Position numbers and translations under genes: made by a program | Assembly (NCBI RefSeq): GCF_001653715.1 | Contig: NZ_LWHQ01000006.1 | Location: 130,475-194,474, forward strand | From: Methylobacterium platani | Lineage (GTDB): Bacteria; Pseudomonadota; Alphaproteobacteria; Rhizobiales; Beijerinckiaceae | DNA: 64,000 nucleotides | Direction of reading: 5' to 3' | The notes under the pieces: generated by a model | The model's database searches: none | What the model was told of the DNA's origin: nothing | The model's input: only the letters and a program-made list of their open reading frames with translations | Part shown: piece after piece, positions 26,649 through 36,121 of the stretch | Numbering within the stretch: position 1 is the stretch's first letter | Layout: every line of letters starts with the position of its first letter

Positions 26649-27701
26649 TCAAGGAGAGGTCGGCACCAGCCCCGGATCGATCGCCCGCGGGCTGGCGAGC
26701 CAGTGCGGCACCGGCAGGTCGCGGGCGCGCAGGAAGGCGGGATCGAACAGCTTCGAGGCGTAGCGGGTGCCGTAATCGCACAGGATCGTCACGATGGTGT
26801 GGCCCGGGCCGAGATGGCGGGCGAGCCGGATCGCGCCGGCCACGTTGATCCCCGACGAGCCGCCGAGGCACAGCCCCTCCTCCTCCAGCAGGCCGAAGAC
26901 CAGCGGCAGCGCCTCCGTATCGGGGATGCCGAAGGAGACGTCCGGCCGGAAGCCATCGAGGTTGCCGGTAATGCGGCCCTGGCCGATCCCTTCCGTGATC
27001 GAGCTGCCCGAGGCCTTGAGCGCGCCGGTGGCGTAGTAGGGGTGGAGCGCCGAGCCGTCGGGATCGGCGAGCCCGATCGTCACGCCCGGGTTGCGGGCAC
27101 GCAGCGCGGCCGCGGTGCCGGCGAGCGTGCCGCCGGTGCCGGCGGCGCAGATGAAGCCGTCGACACGGCCCTGCGTGGCCTCCCAGATCTCCGGCCCGGT
27201 CGTGGCGACGTGGGCGTCGCGGTTGGCTGTGTTGTCGAACTGGTCGGCGAAGAAGGCGCCGCCGGGCTCGGTGGCGGCGAGCCGCTCGGCCAGCCGCCCG
27301 GCGACCTTCACGTAGTTGTTGGGGTTTGCGAAGGGCACCGCCGGCACCTCGACGAGGTCGGCCCCGGCGAGGCGGAGCGCCTGCTTCTTCTCCGCCGACT
27401 GGGTGTCGGGGATCACGATCACGGTGCGGTAGCCCCGCGCCGCGCCCACCAGCGCGAGGCCGATGCCGGTATTGCCGGCCGTGCCCTCGACGATGGTGCC
27501 GCCCGGCCGAAGGGCGCCGGCGCGCTCGGCGGCCTCGATCATCGACAGGGCGGCGCGGTCCTTCACCGACTGGCCCGGATTCAGGAACTCGGCCTTGCCC
27601 AGGATGGTGCAGCCGGTCTCCTCGGAGGCGCGCTTGAGGCGGATCAGCGGCGTGCCGCCGATCGCGGCGAGGATGTCGGGGCGGATCATCGCGGGGGCCA
27701 T
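26649..27701 (-). CDS. cysK: Cysteine synthase A-like PLP enzyme
   Basis: About 350-residue fold-type II PLP enzyme that would join O-acetylserine and sulfide to give cysteine. The PLP lysine lies in NPGQSVKDRA (Lys47). The phosphate-binding and substrate loops are VEGTAGNTGIGLAL and GTGGTLAG, and GGSSGINVAGA follows near the C-terminus. The start is MAPAMIRPDILAAIGGTPLI; MIRPD four codons later is equally possible because neither has a clear ribosome-binding site. It is slightly longer than CysK (about 320) and belongs to the 'cysteine synthase A' branch common in Hyphomicrobiales. It stands alone. Confidence 0.87.
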   Translation of the reverse strand: MAPAMIRPDILAAIGGTPLIRLKRASEETGCTILGKAEFLNPGQSVKDRAALSMIEAAERAGALRPGGTIVEGTAGNTGIGLALVGAARGYRTVIVIPDTQSAEKKQALRLAGADLVEVPAVPFANPNNYVKVAGRLAERLAATEPGGAFFADQFDNTANRDAHVATTGPEIWEATQGRVDGFICAAGTGGTLAGTAAALRARNPGVTIGLADPDGSALHPYYATGALKASGSSITEGIGQGRITGNLDGFRPDVSFGIPDTEALPLVFGLLEEEGLCLGGSSGINVAGAIRLARHLGPGHTIVTILCDYGTRYASKLFDPAFLRARDLPVPHWLASPRAIDPGLVPTSP

Positions 27702-27836
27702 CCGGTACGGGCGGGCGCGGGGGCCCGCAGGGGTGGCGGTGATGCCGCGAAACCGGGTGGGCGGCAAGGCGCACGGAACACCGCAACGGCAGGGGTGACA
27801 GCCCAGGCTCACTGACGACCCGTCGCAAGCCATTCA

Positions 27837-28005
27837 CCCTTTCCCGGACGACGGCAGCGAAGCGGAAGGAGATCCGGGATCCAGCAGAGGAAGTGCCGCG
27901 AAGCAGCTCTGAATTTGCAACGCTGCGAGACACAAGGACGCTTCGCGACGTCTTGTGCTGGATCCCGGATCTCCTTCCACTTCGTTCCAGTCGTCCGGGA
28001 AAGGG
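27837..28005. repeat. Inverted pair of the dispersed repeat seen at the window start
   Basis: The left arm (27837-27885, CCCTTTCCCGGACGACG to GGGATCCAG) and right arm (27958-28005, CTGGATCCCGGATCTCC to TCCGGGAAAGG) are inverted copies around about 70 unique bases. The right arm repeats 24-72 almost exactly. The element fills the gap between divergent cysK and the oxidoreductase gene. I see no gene in the whole gap 27702-28206. Confidence 0.85.
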
Positions 28006-28206
28006 GAGCCGTTGGGAAAGTCGTGCGCGGACCAAAAGCGAAGGCAGCGCGCTCCCGTCGTGCGGCGCGACCACACTCGGCCTGCCTGGAACGCCTCCAG
28101 GCCGCGTTGACGCCCGGCCCCGCAAATGTCAGCCTTCCTGACTTAATCGGCGTGGTCCCGAGAGGCCGGTGAAACCGGCCCGCACCGCGCCAGGAGGAGA
28201 AACGCG

Positions 28207-31200
28207 ATGGGCTCGCCCGCGACCACCCCGTCCCTTCGGCCGGTCAGCCTCGACGACAAGTACGACCTCTCCCGCGACCAGGTCTTCGTCACCGGCACTC
28301 AAGCCGTGATCCGGATGCTCCTGATGCAGCAGGCCCGCGACCGGGCGGCGGGGCTCAACACCGCGGGCTTCGTCTCAGGGTATCGCGGCTCGCCGATCGG
28401 CGGGCTCGACCAGAACCTGGTGCGGGCGAAGAAGGTCCTCGATCAGGCCGGCATCGTGTTCCAGCCCGGCCTCAACGAGGAGCTGGCCGCGACCGCGATC
28501 TGGGGCGCGCAGCAGGCCGAGATGCGGGGCGAAGGCCGCTACGACGGCGTGTTCGGCCTCTGGTACGGCAAGGGCCCCGGCGTCGACCGCTCCGGCGACG
28601 TCTTCCGCCACGCCAACATGGCCGGCACCTCGCGCCACGGCGGCGTGCTGGCGCTGATGGGCGACGACCACACGGCGGAATCCTCCACCGTCGCGCACCA
28701 GTCGGAGTTCCACTTCGTCGACGTGATGTCGCCGATCCTGAACCCGGCCGGCGTGCAGGAGATCCTCGATTACGGTCTCTACGGCTACGCGATGAGCCGC
28801 TATTGCGGCACCTGGGTCGCCTTCAAGTGCGTGAAGGAGAACATCGAATCGACCGCGAGCGTGGATGCGCGCCTCGACCGGGTGAAGATCGTCCTGCCCG
28901 ACGACTTCCTGATGCCACCGGGCGGGCTCAACATCCGCACGCCGGACGGCATCCTGGAGCAGGAGGCCCGCCTCCAGGACTTCAAGCGCGACGCGATGCT
29001 GGCCTTCGTGCGCGCCAACAACCTCAACCGGATCGTGCTCTCGGGCGGGCGCCAGCCGAAGATCGGCATCATCACGGTCGGAAAATCCTATCTCGACGTG
29101 CGCCAGGCGATGGACGACCTCGGCCTCGACGAGGTCAAGGCCAACGACATGGGCCTGCGGCTCTACAAGGTCGCCTGCCCGTGGCCGCTGTCGCGGCGCG
29201 AGCTCGCGGAGTTCGCGGACGGCCTCGACCTCGTGATGGTGGTCGAGGAGAAGCGATCCCTGATCGAGGTGCAGCTGCGCGAGGAGCTGTACGGGTCAGC
29301 GCATCAGCCCGTCTGCATCGGCAAGCGGGACGAGGCGGGGAACTGGCTCTTCCCGGTGAAGGGCGCGCTCGATCCCAACGACGTCGCGGTGGCGCTCGGC
29401 GAGCGCCTGCTGCGCTACCACCGCGACGACGACCTCGCGGGCCGCGTCGCCCGGCTGAAAGGCGCGCAGGAGCGGCTGGCCCAGACCGCCGACATCGCCG
29501 CCCGGATCCCGCATTTCTGCGCCGGCTGCCCGCACAATTCCTCGACCAAGGTGCCGGAGGGCATGCGGGCCTATGCCGGCATCGGCTGCCACTACATGGC
29601 GCAGTGGATGGACCGCGAGACCGACGGCTTCACCCAGATGGGCGGCGAGGGCGCGAACTGGATCGGCGAGAACAGCTTCTCCAAGCGCGGCCACGTCTTC
29701 CAGAACCTCGGCGACGGCACCTACAACCATTCGGGGTCGCTGGCGTTGCGCTGGGCCGTCGATACCGGCACGACGATCACCTACAAGATCCTGTTCAACG
29801 ATGCCGTCGCGATGACCGGCGGCCAGCCGCACGAGGGCGGCCTCACCGTCGACCGCATCGCCGCGCAGGTGCGGGCGGAGGGCGTCGCGCGCATCGCGCT
29901 CGTCACCGACGAGCCGCACAAGTACCCCTCGACGGTGACCTGGCCGCACGGGCTGACGATCCACCACCGCGACGAGCTCGACGCGGTGCAGCGGGAGCTG
30001 GCCGAAGTGCCGGGCGTCTCGGTGATGATCTACGACCAGACCTGCGCCTCCGAGAAGCGCCGCCGGCGCAAGCGCAACGCCTATCCGGATCCCGACAAGC
30101 GGGTGATCATCAACGAACTGGTCTGCGAGGGCTGCGGCGATTGCTCGGTGCAGTCGAACTGCGTCGCGGTGCAGCCGGTCGAGACCGAGTTCGGCCGCAA
30201 GCGCCGCATCGACCAGTCGGGCTGCAACAAGGACTTCTCCTGCGTGAAGGGCTTCTGCCCGTCCTTCGTGACGGTGCACGGCGCCAAGCCTCGCAGCAAG
30301 CCGGCCAATGTCCCGGCGGCGGCGAGCGAGGAGGCGCCGGATGCAGGCATCCCCGAGCCGGCGATCCCCGAGATCGCCGGCACCTACAACCTGATCGTCA
30401 CCGGCGTCGGCGGCACCGGCGTGGTGACGATCGGGGCGATCCTCGGCATGGCGGCCCATCTCGAGGGCAAGGGCCTCGGCATGATCGACATGGCCGGCCT
30501 CGCCCAGAAGGGCGGCGCGGTGTTCAGCCATGTCCGCCTCGCCGAGCGCCAGGAGGACATCCACGCCATCCGGGTCGGGGCCGGAGCGGCCGACCTCGTC
30601 CTCGGCTGCGACCTCGTGGTCAGCGGCAACCGCAAGGTGCTGTCGGCGGTCGCCAAGGGCCGCACCCACCTCGTCGTCAACACCGCCGAGGTGATGCCGG
30701 GCGAGTTCACCCGCCGGCCCGATTTTTCCCTGCCGGCCGAGCGGATCAAGCGGGCGATCCGCGAGGCGGCCGGGCCCGAGCGCGCCGACTTCACCGACGC
30801 GACGAGCCTCGCCGTCTCGGTGCTCGGCAATGCGCTCGCCGCCAACATGTTCATGCTGGGCTTCGCCTGGCAGCGCGGGCGGGTGCCGCTGTCGCGGGCC
30901 GCGCTCCTGAAGGCGATCGCACTCAACCGCGAGGCGGTGGCGATGAACCTCGCGGCCTTCGCCTGGGGCCGGCGCGCGGCGGCTTTGCCGGAGACGATGC
31001 GGGCGGTCGAGGCCCCGGCCGCGGACCTGGCGCCGGACCTCGACGGGGTGATCGCCAAGCGCGTCGCCTTCCTGACCGCCTACCAGAACGCGGCTTACGC
31101 GGAGCGCTACGCGCAGGCCGTCTCGGCCCTGCGGGCGCGGGAAGCCGCGATCGTGCCCGGCCAGTCGGCCCTGGCCGAGGCCGCCGCCCGCTCGCTGTTC

Positions 31201-31701
31201 CGGCTGATGGCCTACAAGGACGAGTACGAGGTCGCGCGGCTCTACACCGACGGCAGCTTCCAGGCGCAAGTCGCGCGCACCTTCGAAGGCGAGGCCTTGC
31301 GCTACGAGTTCCACCTCGCCCCGCCGCTGCTCGCCCGCCGCGACCCCGCCACCGGCCGGCCGCGCAAGACGACCTTCGGGCCGTGGATGATGACGGCGTT
31401 CGGGGTTCTCGCCCGGATGAAGCGCTTGCGCGGCACCGCCCTCGACCCGTTCGGCTACACGCAGGAGCGGCGCGAGGAGCGGCGGCTGGTGCAGGACTTC
31501 GAGGCGCTCATGGCCGAGATCGCCCGGGATCTCACGCCCGCCAACCACGCCGCGGCGGTCGGCCTCGCCGGCCTGCCCCAGCGCATCCGCGGCTACGGGC
31601 CGGTGAAGGCGAAGAACCTGGAGGCGGTGAAGGCCGAGGAGGCGGCGCTGGTGGCGCGGTTCCGCAGCCAGGACGCCCCGCTCGCGACGGCGGCGGAGTA
31701 G
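28207..31701 (+). CDS. Indolepyruvate ferredoxin oxidoreductase, fused alpha-beta-gamma form
   Basis: 1164-residue fused enzyme of the 2-oxoacid:ferredoxin oxidoreductase family, which decarboxylates aryl pyruvates to acyl-CoA with ferredoxin. The N-terminal domain starts with SLDDKYDLSRDQVFVTGTQA. A TPP-binding part (GCHYMAQWMD, MGGEGANWIGENSF) is near 459-510. A cysteine-rich 4Fe-4S region (CEGCGDCSVQSNC through GCNKDFSCVKGFCPSF) covers about 640-680. A gamma domain with GVGGTGVVTIGAILGMAAHL begins near 725. A strong AGGAGG site precedes the ATG. The length is normal for the proteobacterial fused type. It probably serves aromatic amino acid breakdown. Confidence 0.92.
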   Translation: MGSPATTPSLRPVSLDDKYDLSRDQVFVTGTQAVIRMLLMQQARDRAAGLNTAGFVSGYRGSPIGGLDQNLVRAKKVLDQAGIVFQPGLNEELAATAIWGAQQAEMRGEGRYDGVFGLWYGKGPGVDRSGDVFRHANMAGTSRHGGVLALMGDDHTAESSTVAHQSEFHFVDVMSPILNPAGVQEILDYGLYGYAMSRYCGTWVAFKCVKENIESTASVDARLDRVKIVLPDDFLMPPGGLNIRTPDGILEQEARLQDFKRDAMLAFVRANNLNRIVLSGGRQPKIGIITVGKSYLDVRQAMDDLGLDEVKANDMGLRLYKVACPWPLSRRELAEFADGLDLVMVVEEKRSLIEVQLREELYGSAHQPVCIGKRDEAGNWLFPVKGALDPNDVAVALGERLLRYHRDDDLAGRVARLKGAQERLAQTADIAARIPHFCAGCPHNSSTKVPEGMRAYAGIGCHYMAQWMDRETDGFTQMGGEGANWIGENSFSKRGHVFQNLGDGTYNHSGSLALRWAVDTGTTITYKILFNDAVAMTGGQPHEGGLTVDRIAAQVRAEGVARIALVTDEPHKYPSTVTWPHGLTIHHRDELDAVQRELAEVPGVSVMIYDQTCASEKRRRRKRNAYPDPDKRVIINELVCEGCGDCSVQSNCVAVQPVETEFGRKRRIDQSGCNKDFSCVKGFCPSFVTVHGAKPRSKPANVPAAASEEAPDAGIPEPAIPEIAGTYNLIVTGVGGTGVVTIGAILGMAAHLEGKGLGMIDMAGLAQKGGAVFSHVRLAERQEDIHAIRVGAGAADLVLGCDLVVSGNRKVLSAVAKGRTHLVVNTAEVMPGEFTRRPDFSLPAERIKRAIREAAGPERADFTDATSLAVSVLGNALAANMFMLGFAWQRGRVPLSRAALLKAIALNREAVAMNLAAFAWGRRAAALPETMRAVEAPAADLAPDLDGVIAKRVAFLTAYQNAAYAERYAQAVSALRAREAAIVPGQSALAEAAARSLFRLMAYKDEYEVARLYTDGSFQAQVARTFEGEALRYEFHLAPPLLARRDPATGRPRKTTFGPWMMTAFGVLARMKRLRGTALDPFGYTQERREERRLVQDFEALMAEIARDLTPANHAAAVGLAGLPQRIRGYGPVKAKNLEAVKAEEAALVARFRSQDAPLATAAE

Positions 31702-31705
31702 GGCT

Positions 31706-31842
31706 CCCTCTCCCCGCCGGGCACAGGGCCGTCCGGGGAAAATCCCTCGAGAGATCAAGCGCGGGATCCCCTCTCCCGTGTGGGAGAGGGGATCCCGCGC
31801 CAATCTTTTCCCAGGACAGTCCTGCGCCCGGCGGGGAGAGGG
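31706..31842. repeat. Long palindromic element
   Basis: The perfect inner hairpin GCGCGGGATCCCCTCTCCC / GGGAGAGGGGATCCCGCGC surrounds a GTGT loop, and outer arms CCCTCTCCCCGCCGGGC / GCCCGGCGGGGAGAGGG close it. Part of it (AATCAAGCGCGGGATCC type) recurs at 56985. It lies between the oxidoreductase gene and the DUF1989 gene. Confidence 0.88.
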
Positions 31843-31924
31843 AGAAACCCGCGCCCTTCCATTTGCCCCTCCCCTCCTCGTCTGCCACTCCTGGCGCCGC
31901 CACACCCACCCGGAGCCCCCCGGC

Positions 31925-32776
31925 ATGAAGGATTTCCCCGCCGCCTATCAGGTCAGCGAGGGCTCGGCCCTGTCGGTCGACCGGCCGTTCTACGAGCGGA
32001 TCGCCGCCGAGACCGGCGGGCGCACCCTCGTCGAGAGCTTCACCGTCCCGATCCGTTTCGGCCGGGCCTGGAGCGTGCCGGCGGGCCACGTCTTCCGGAT
32101 CGTCGCGCCGGAGGGGCCGCAGGTCGGCGACCTCAACATCTGGAACCGGCACGACCCGCGCGAGCGGCTGTGGGCGGCGCGCACCCGCCAGCTCCAGGGC
32201 GCCCACGTCACGACCCACGACCGGCTGTGGTCGACCCTGCCGTTCCTGCGCCCGCTCGTCACCATCACGGCCGACAGCTTGAGCCATTACGGCACCGACG
32301 AGTACGGCGGCCGGGTCCACGACCTCCTGGGAACCCGCTGCGACCCCTACGTGAACAAGCTCCTGACCGGCCAGGATTTCCACTTCCATTGCCACTCGAA
32401 CCTGGTCCGCGCGGTGATGCCGTTCGGCCTGACCGAGTTCGACGTCCACGACGTGCTCAACGTGTTCCAGGTCACCGGCCTGAACCACGACGACATGTAC
32501 TTCATGCGCGACTGCCCGGCGAAGCCCGGCGACTACCTCGAATTCTTCGCCGAGATCGACCTGCTCTGCGCCCTCTCGACCTGCCCGGGCGGCGACCTCT
32601 CGGTGCCGCTCTGGGGGCCGGACGCCCGCGACCCGATCGACGTCTGCCGGCCGCTCGCCGTCGAGGTCTACCGGCTGGCGCCGGAGCTGACGGAGGGCTG
32701 GCAGAGCCCGGGCGTCGCGCCCTATCGCGGCCAGCACGGCCTCCGGCCTGAGAAGGGCTGGTGGGACAAGGCCTAG
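31925..32776 (+). CDS. DUF1989 protein (urea carboxylase-associated family)
   Basis: 283-residue DUF1989 protein. Segments such as VPAGHVFRIVAPEGPQVGDL, HFHCHSNLVRAVMPFGL and DVLNVFQVTGLNHDDMYFM are characteristic, with conserved His/Asp/Cys residues that bind zinc in this family. Relatives are usually encoded beside urea carboxylase/allophanate hydrolase or guanidine-handling genes, and no such gene is in this window. The start MKDFPAAYQ is taken because the frame upstream runs through the palindromic repeat. The biochemical role is not established; it may act on a urea- or guanidine-like compound. Confidence 0.85.
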   Translation: MKDFPAAYQVSEGSALSVDRPFYERIAAETGGRTLVESFTVPIRFGRAWSVPAGHVFRIVAPEGPQVGDLNIWNRHDPRERLWAARTRQLQGAHVTTHDRLWSTLPFLRPLVTITADSLSHYGTDEYGGRVHDLLGTRCDPYVNKLLTGQDFHFHCHSNLVRAVMPFGLTEFDVHDVLNVFQVTGLNHDDMYFMRDCPAKPGDYLEFFAEIDLLCALSTCPGGDLSVPLWGPDARDPIDVCRPLAVEVYRLAPELTEGWQSPGVAPYRGQHGLRPEKGWWDKA

Positions 32777-32784
32777 CGCCGAGC

Positions 32785-33540
32785 CTAGCGCAGCGGCAGG
32801 GCCAGGCAGACCGCCACCAGGATCACCGAATAGGCGATCACGCGAAAGGCCCGGTCGGAGGCGCGGTGGAAGCCGTGCGATCCGACCCACAGGCCGAGCC
32901 CGTAGGGCAGGAGCAGCGGCACGGCTTCCGCGAAGCGGGGACCGGTGAGCACCCCGGTCGCCGTGAACACCACCCCCGAGACCAGGGTCGAGAGACCGAA
33001 ATAGGCCATCAGGTTGTCGCGCACCTGCCGCGCCGAGGCGCGCTGGCTGGCGAGCCAGAAGACGGCGAGCGGCATGCCGCCGAGTGCGGCGAACCCGCTC
33101 GCCAGCCCCGAGGCGCCCCCCGTCGCGAGCGAGAGCGGCAGCGAGGGGTCCGCCTTGTAGCGCCAGCCCGAGACGAGCGCGGCGAGCGCCAGCAGGATGG
33201 CGCCGGCGGTGATCCAGCGGGTCAGCGTCGGGTCGAGATGGGTGAGGAGCTGCACGCCGACCGGCAGCAGCAGCGTGGAGCCGATCAGGAGCGGCACCAC
33301 CTCGCGCCAGACCGCCCGCGGCGCGGAGCGGGCGCCGAACCACAGCGAGAACGGCGCGTCCACCACCCAGATCAACCCCACCGCCGCCGCCGGGCCGACG
33401 GCGGCCGCCGCGACCGGCACGAACACCATCGCGAAGCCGAAGCCGGTGAAGCCGCGCACCAGCCCGCCGACGAGCGCGGCGAGGAACAGGGTGGCGGACC
33501 TGGCGTCGAGCGGCAGGACGGTGGCGAGATCGAGGGACAT
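32785..33540 (-). CDS. TauE/SafE (TSUP) family membrane transporter
   Basis: 251-residue inner-membrane protein with about eight predicted helices. The N-terminal motif LAALVGGLVRGFTGFGFAMV is the hallmark of the TauE/SafE family, and the second repeat has GGASGLASGFAALGGMPLAV. Family members export sulfite, sulfoacetate or other small organic anions. It is convergent with the DUF1989 gene (8 bases between stops), so an operon with it is excluded. The start MSLDLATVLPLDARS is chosen over one 12 codons upstream. Confidence 0.88.
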   Translation of the reverse strand: MSLDLATVLPLDARSATLFLAALVGGLVRGFTGFGFAMVFVPVAAAAVGPAAAVGLIWVVDAPFSLWFGARSAPRAVWREVVPLLIGSTLLLPVGVQLLTHLDPTLTRWITAGAILLALAALVSGWRYKADPSLPLSLATGGASGLASGFAALGGMPLAVFWLASQRASARQVRDNLMAYFGLSTLVSGVVFTATGVLTGPRFAEAVPLLLPYGLGLWVGSHGFHRASDRAFRVIAYSVILVAVCLALPLR

Positions 33541-33734
33541 AGGGTCACCACGCGCCCCACGGCCACGATTCGTCAAGGTCTCGGCCGCAAGAGTGGCCCG
33601 AGCCTGTTCACGGAACGTCCCGCGCTAGCGGCGCGGCCGTTTCCCGGCTAGACACCGGTGCTCTTCGCGCCGGGACGGTTTTTCGGCATGATGCGGGCGC
33701 CGCCTGCACCCACGGCAAGGATAATCGAGCGGCG

Positions 33735-34292
33735 ATGAGCGACGTGATCCGCATCCTGGGCATCGATCCGGGCCTGCGCCGCACCGGCTGGGGCCTGATC
33801 ACCGTCACGGGCACCCGGCTCGCCTTCGTGGCGAGCGGCACCGTGACGTCGAACGGCGACGACGACCTCGCCACCCGCCTGCGCACGCTGCACGAGGGCC
33901 TGACCAAGGTGGTCGCCACGATGCTGCCCGACGAGGCGGCCGTGGAGGAGACCTTCGTCAACAAGGACGCGCAGGCGACCCTGAAGCTCGGGCACGCCCG
34001 CGCCGTCGCCCTGCTGGTGCCGGCGCTCGCCGGCCTGCCGGTGGCGGAATACGCCGCCAACCTGGTGAAGAAGACCGTGGTCGGCGCCGGCCACGCCGAG
34101 AAGGACCAGGTCGGCGCGATGGTGCGCTTCCTCCTGCCGAAGGCCACCGCCGACACGGCGGACGCGGCGGATGCGCTCGCCATCGCCATCACCCATGCGA
34201 GCCATCGGGCGTCGCGGGCCCGGACGGCCGCGCATGCCGCATCGGCGGGGCCGGGGGCGGCGCGGATCGCCCGGGCGGCGGCGCGGGGCTGA
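33735..34292 (+). CDS. ruvC: Crossover junction endodeoxyribonuclease RuvC
   Basis: 185-residue Holliday junction resolvase. The catalytic acids are visible: Asp in [16 protein letters not shown] (residue 11), Glu in [19 protein letters not shown] (residues 71-72), and the C-terminal Asp residues in [10 protein letters not shown] near 142-145. Normal RuvC length is about 170; the alanine-rich tail accounts for the rest. ruvA and ruvB are not adjacent. It is convergent with the chemoreceptor gene at 34311. Confidence 0.96.
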   Translation: MSDVIRILGIDPGLRRTGWGLITVTGTRLAFVASGTVTSNGDDDLATRLRTLHEGLTKVVATMLPDEAAVEETFVNKDAQATLKLGHARAVALLVPALAGLPVAEYAANLVKKTVVGAGHAEKDQVGAMVRFLLPKATADTADAADALAIAITHASHRASRARTAAHAASAGPGAARIARAAARG

Positions 34293-34310
34293 CACGCGGC
34301 CGACCGCGCC

Positions 34311-35774
34311 TCAGCGCCGGCCACCGACGAAGGCGGTGATGCTGCCGTCGAGCCGCCCGGAATTGGCCGCGAGGGTGCCGGCGAGTCCCCGCACCGTGTC
34401 GGCGAGGTGCCCCGTTCGGGTCGCGGCGTCGGACACCCCGGTGATCGTGCCGGACATCGCGGCGGTGGAGGCGGCCTGCTCCTCCACCGCCGCGGAGATG
34501 GAACGGGTCAGGGCGGACAATTCGCCGACGGTCTCGGTGATGCCCTGGATCGCCGCGACGGCGTCGCCGGTGGCGGTCTGGATCGTGGCGACCTGCCGGG
34601 TGATCTCGTCCGTGGCCTTCGCGGTCTGGCCGGCGAGCTGCTTGACCTCCCCCGCCACCACGGCGAAGCCGCGCCCCGCCTCGCCGGCCCGCGCCGCCTC
34701 GATCGTCGCGTTGAGGGCGAGAAGGTTGGTCTGGCTGGCGATGGACTTGATCATGCCCACCACCGCGTCGACCTGGCGGGTGTTCTCGATGAGCTGCCGC
34801 ACCGTCGCGTCGGTGGCCTCGGCCTGAGTGGCAATCTGCCGGCTGCGCTCCGAGACGCGGCCGACCTGATCGGCGACGTCCCGCACGCTGCCGGACATCT
34901 GCCGGGAGGTGTCCGCTACCGCCGCGGCGCGCGTGCGGGCATCCGTCGCCGCGCCGGTCAGGCCCTCGGCCGACCGTGCCATCTCGCCGGCCGCCGCCGT
35001 CACCGCATCCACCACCTCGCGCACCTCCTCGGCCACGCGGGTCTGGGCGGTCACGATCGACCAGGTCATCATCGGCCCGAGATAGGCGCCGTCCGGCCCG
35101 TTGATCGCCGAGACCTGGAGATCGAGCACTTCCGGCCCGAGGCGGATCTTGGTCCGGTGCGGCAGGCGGCTCGCATCGGCGAGCATCCGGCGCTGGTGCG
35201 AGGGGTCCTTGTGAAACACGTCGATCGACGAGCCGACGAGCTGGGATACCGGCACTGGCAGGTGCCGCTCGATCGCGCCGAGCGTCGTGCGCGAGCTCTC
35301 GTTCATGTAGCTGATGCGGAAGTCGTCCTGCGGATCGGCCATCATCACCGCCATGGGCATCCCCTCGACCATCCGGGCGAGACGCAGGGTCTCCTGCGTC
35401 TTGGCGGTGACGTCGAAGGCGAACTTCATCACGCTCCTGGGAGCTCCGTCGGGCCCGAGCACCGGCAGGTAGCTGGCGCAGAGCCAGATCTGCCGGCCGT
35501 CCTTGCCGATCCGCTCGAACTCGCCGACCTGATGGATGCCGGCGCGGAGCTGGCGCCAGAACTCGCGATAGGCCTCGGAGGCGAAGACGGCGGGCGGGAC
35601 GAGGAGCGAATGGGGCTCGCCGACGATCTCCTGCGGAGGGTAGCCGGTCAGCGCCTGGAAATTCGCGTTCACCGCGACGATCGTTCCGTCGAGCGCGAAC
35701 TCGATCGTGGCCATGGCCCGGTCGAGCGCGGTGAGCCGCGCATCCTCGATCGGTTTGTGCCTGCCCCAAGCCAT
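34311..35774 (-). CDS. Soluble PAS-type methyl-accepting chemotaxis protein
   Basis: 487-residue cytoplasmic chemoreceptor without membrane helices. Two PAS domains lie in the first 245 residues ([20 protein letters not shown]; then [19 protein letters not shown]). A short coiled-coil linker precedes the MCP signalling domain, whose hairpin tip has the [20 protein letters not shown] core near residue 350. Methylation-type repeats are short. It likely senses an intracellular redox, energy or metabolite signal and talks to CheA/CheW. It is divergent from the leucine catabolic operon across 347 bases. Confidence 0.92.
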   Translation of the reverse strand: MAWGRHKPIEDARLTALDRAMATIEFALDGTIVAVNANFQALTGYPPQEIVGEPHSLLVPPAVFASEAYREFWRQLRAGIHQVGEFERIGKDGRQIWLCASYLPVLGPDGAPRSVMKFAFDVTAKTQETLRLARMVEGMPMAVMMADPQDDFRISYMNESSRTTLGAIERHLPVPVSQLVGSSIDVFHKDPSHQRRMLADASRLPHRTKIRLGPEVLDLQVSAINGPDGAYLGPMMTWSIVTAQTRVAEEVREVVDAVTAAAGEMARSAEGLTGAATDARTRAAAVADTSRQMSGSVRDVADQVGRVSERSRQIATQAEATDATVRQLIENTRQVDAVVGMIKSIASQTNLLALNATIEAARAGEAGRGFAVVAGEVKQLAGQTAKATDEITRQVATIQTATGDAVAAIQGITETVGELSALTRSISAAVEEQAASTAAMSGTITGVSDAATRTGHLADTVRGLAGTLAANSGRLDGSITAFVGGRR

Positions 35775-35817
35775 CTTCGCCCCCGACGGCGTACGACCTG
35801 CTCTTGCTTTACGATAG

Positions 35818-35832
35818 ATAAAAATCAGTTAA
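35818..35832 (-). promoter_or_regulatory. Near-consensus CtrA box before the PAS chemoreceptor
   Basis: On the minus strand TTAACTGATTTTTAT matches TTAA-N7-TTAA with one mismatch in the last half-site, 44 bases before the start codon. It is a weak candidate. Confidence 0.3.
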
Positions 35833-36066
35833 CGCGACCACGCCACCATCGAATGACCTTGCGTATCACGACCGCCTAATCGTCCGCGCGAAGCTCTTCC
35901 ACTGCATGTCGGGCTCGGAACAGGAAGTTTGACAGGACATTATTCCCCGCGGCCACCGGCGTCCCGGCCGGGACGCCAAACCGGGCGCGGATCGCCCGGC
36001 AGGGAGGTCGCACGGCACATCCGCATCCCCGCCCGGGGGCATCGGTCCGCCGGCGGACGGGCAGGC

Positions 36067-36095
36067 TTGTCTTAAAAAACGATCGTTCGTATGAA
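36067..36095 (+). promoter_or_regulatory. Promoter with palindromic operator for the leucine catabolic operon
   Basis: TTGTCT and TATGAA are separated by exactly 17 bases. The spacer holds the perfect palindrome AACGATCGTT (36078-36087). A repressor bound there would cover the space between -35 and -10. The dehydrogenase ATG is at 36122 behind GGGAGGAA, giving a leader of about 20 bases. Confidence 0.7.
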
Positions 36096-36121
36096 TGGGG
36101 AAAATTGGGAGGAAGGCGCCG

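Noticed and set aside
28803..31928. Long plus-strand frame inside the oxidoreductase gene, and an 876-codon minus-strand frame over the same region
   Set aside because: Both products are Arg/Pro/Ala-rich and lack family motifs; the other frame encodes the complete fused oxidoreductase.
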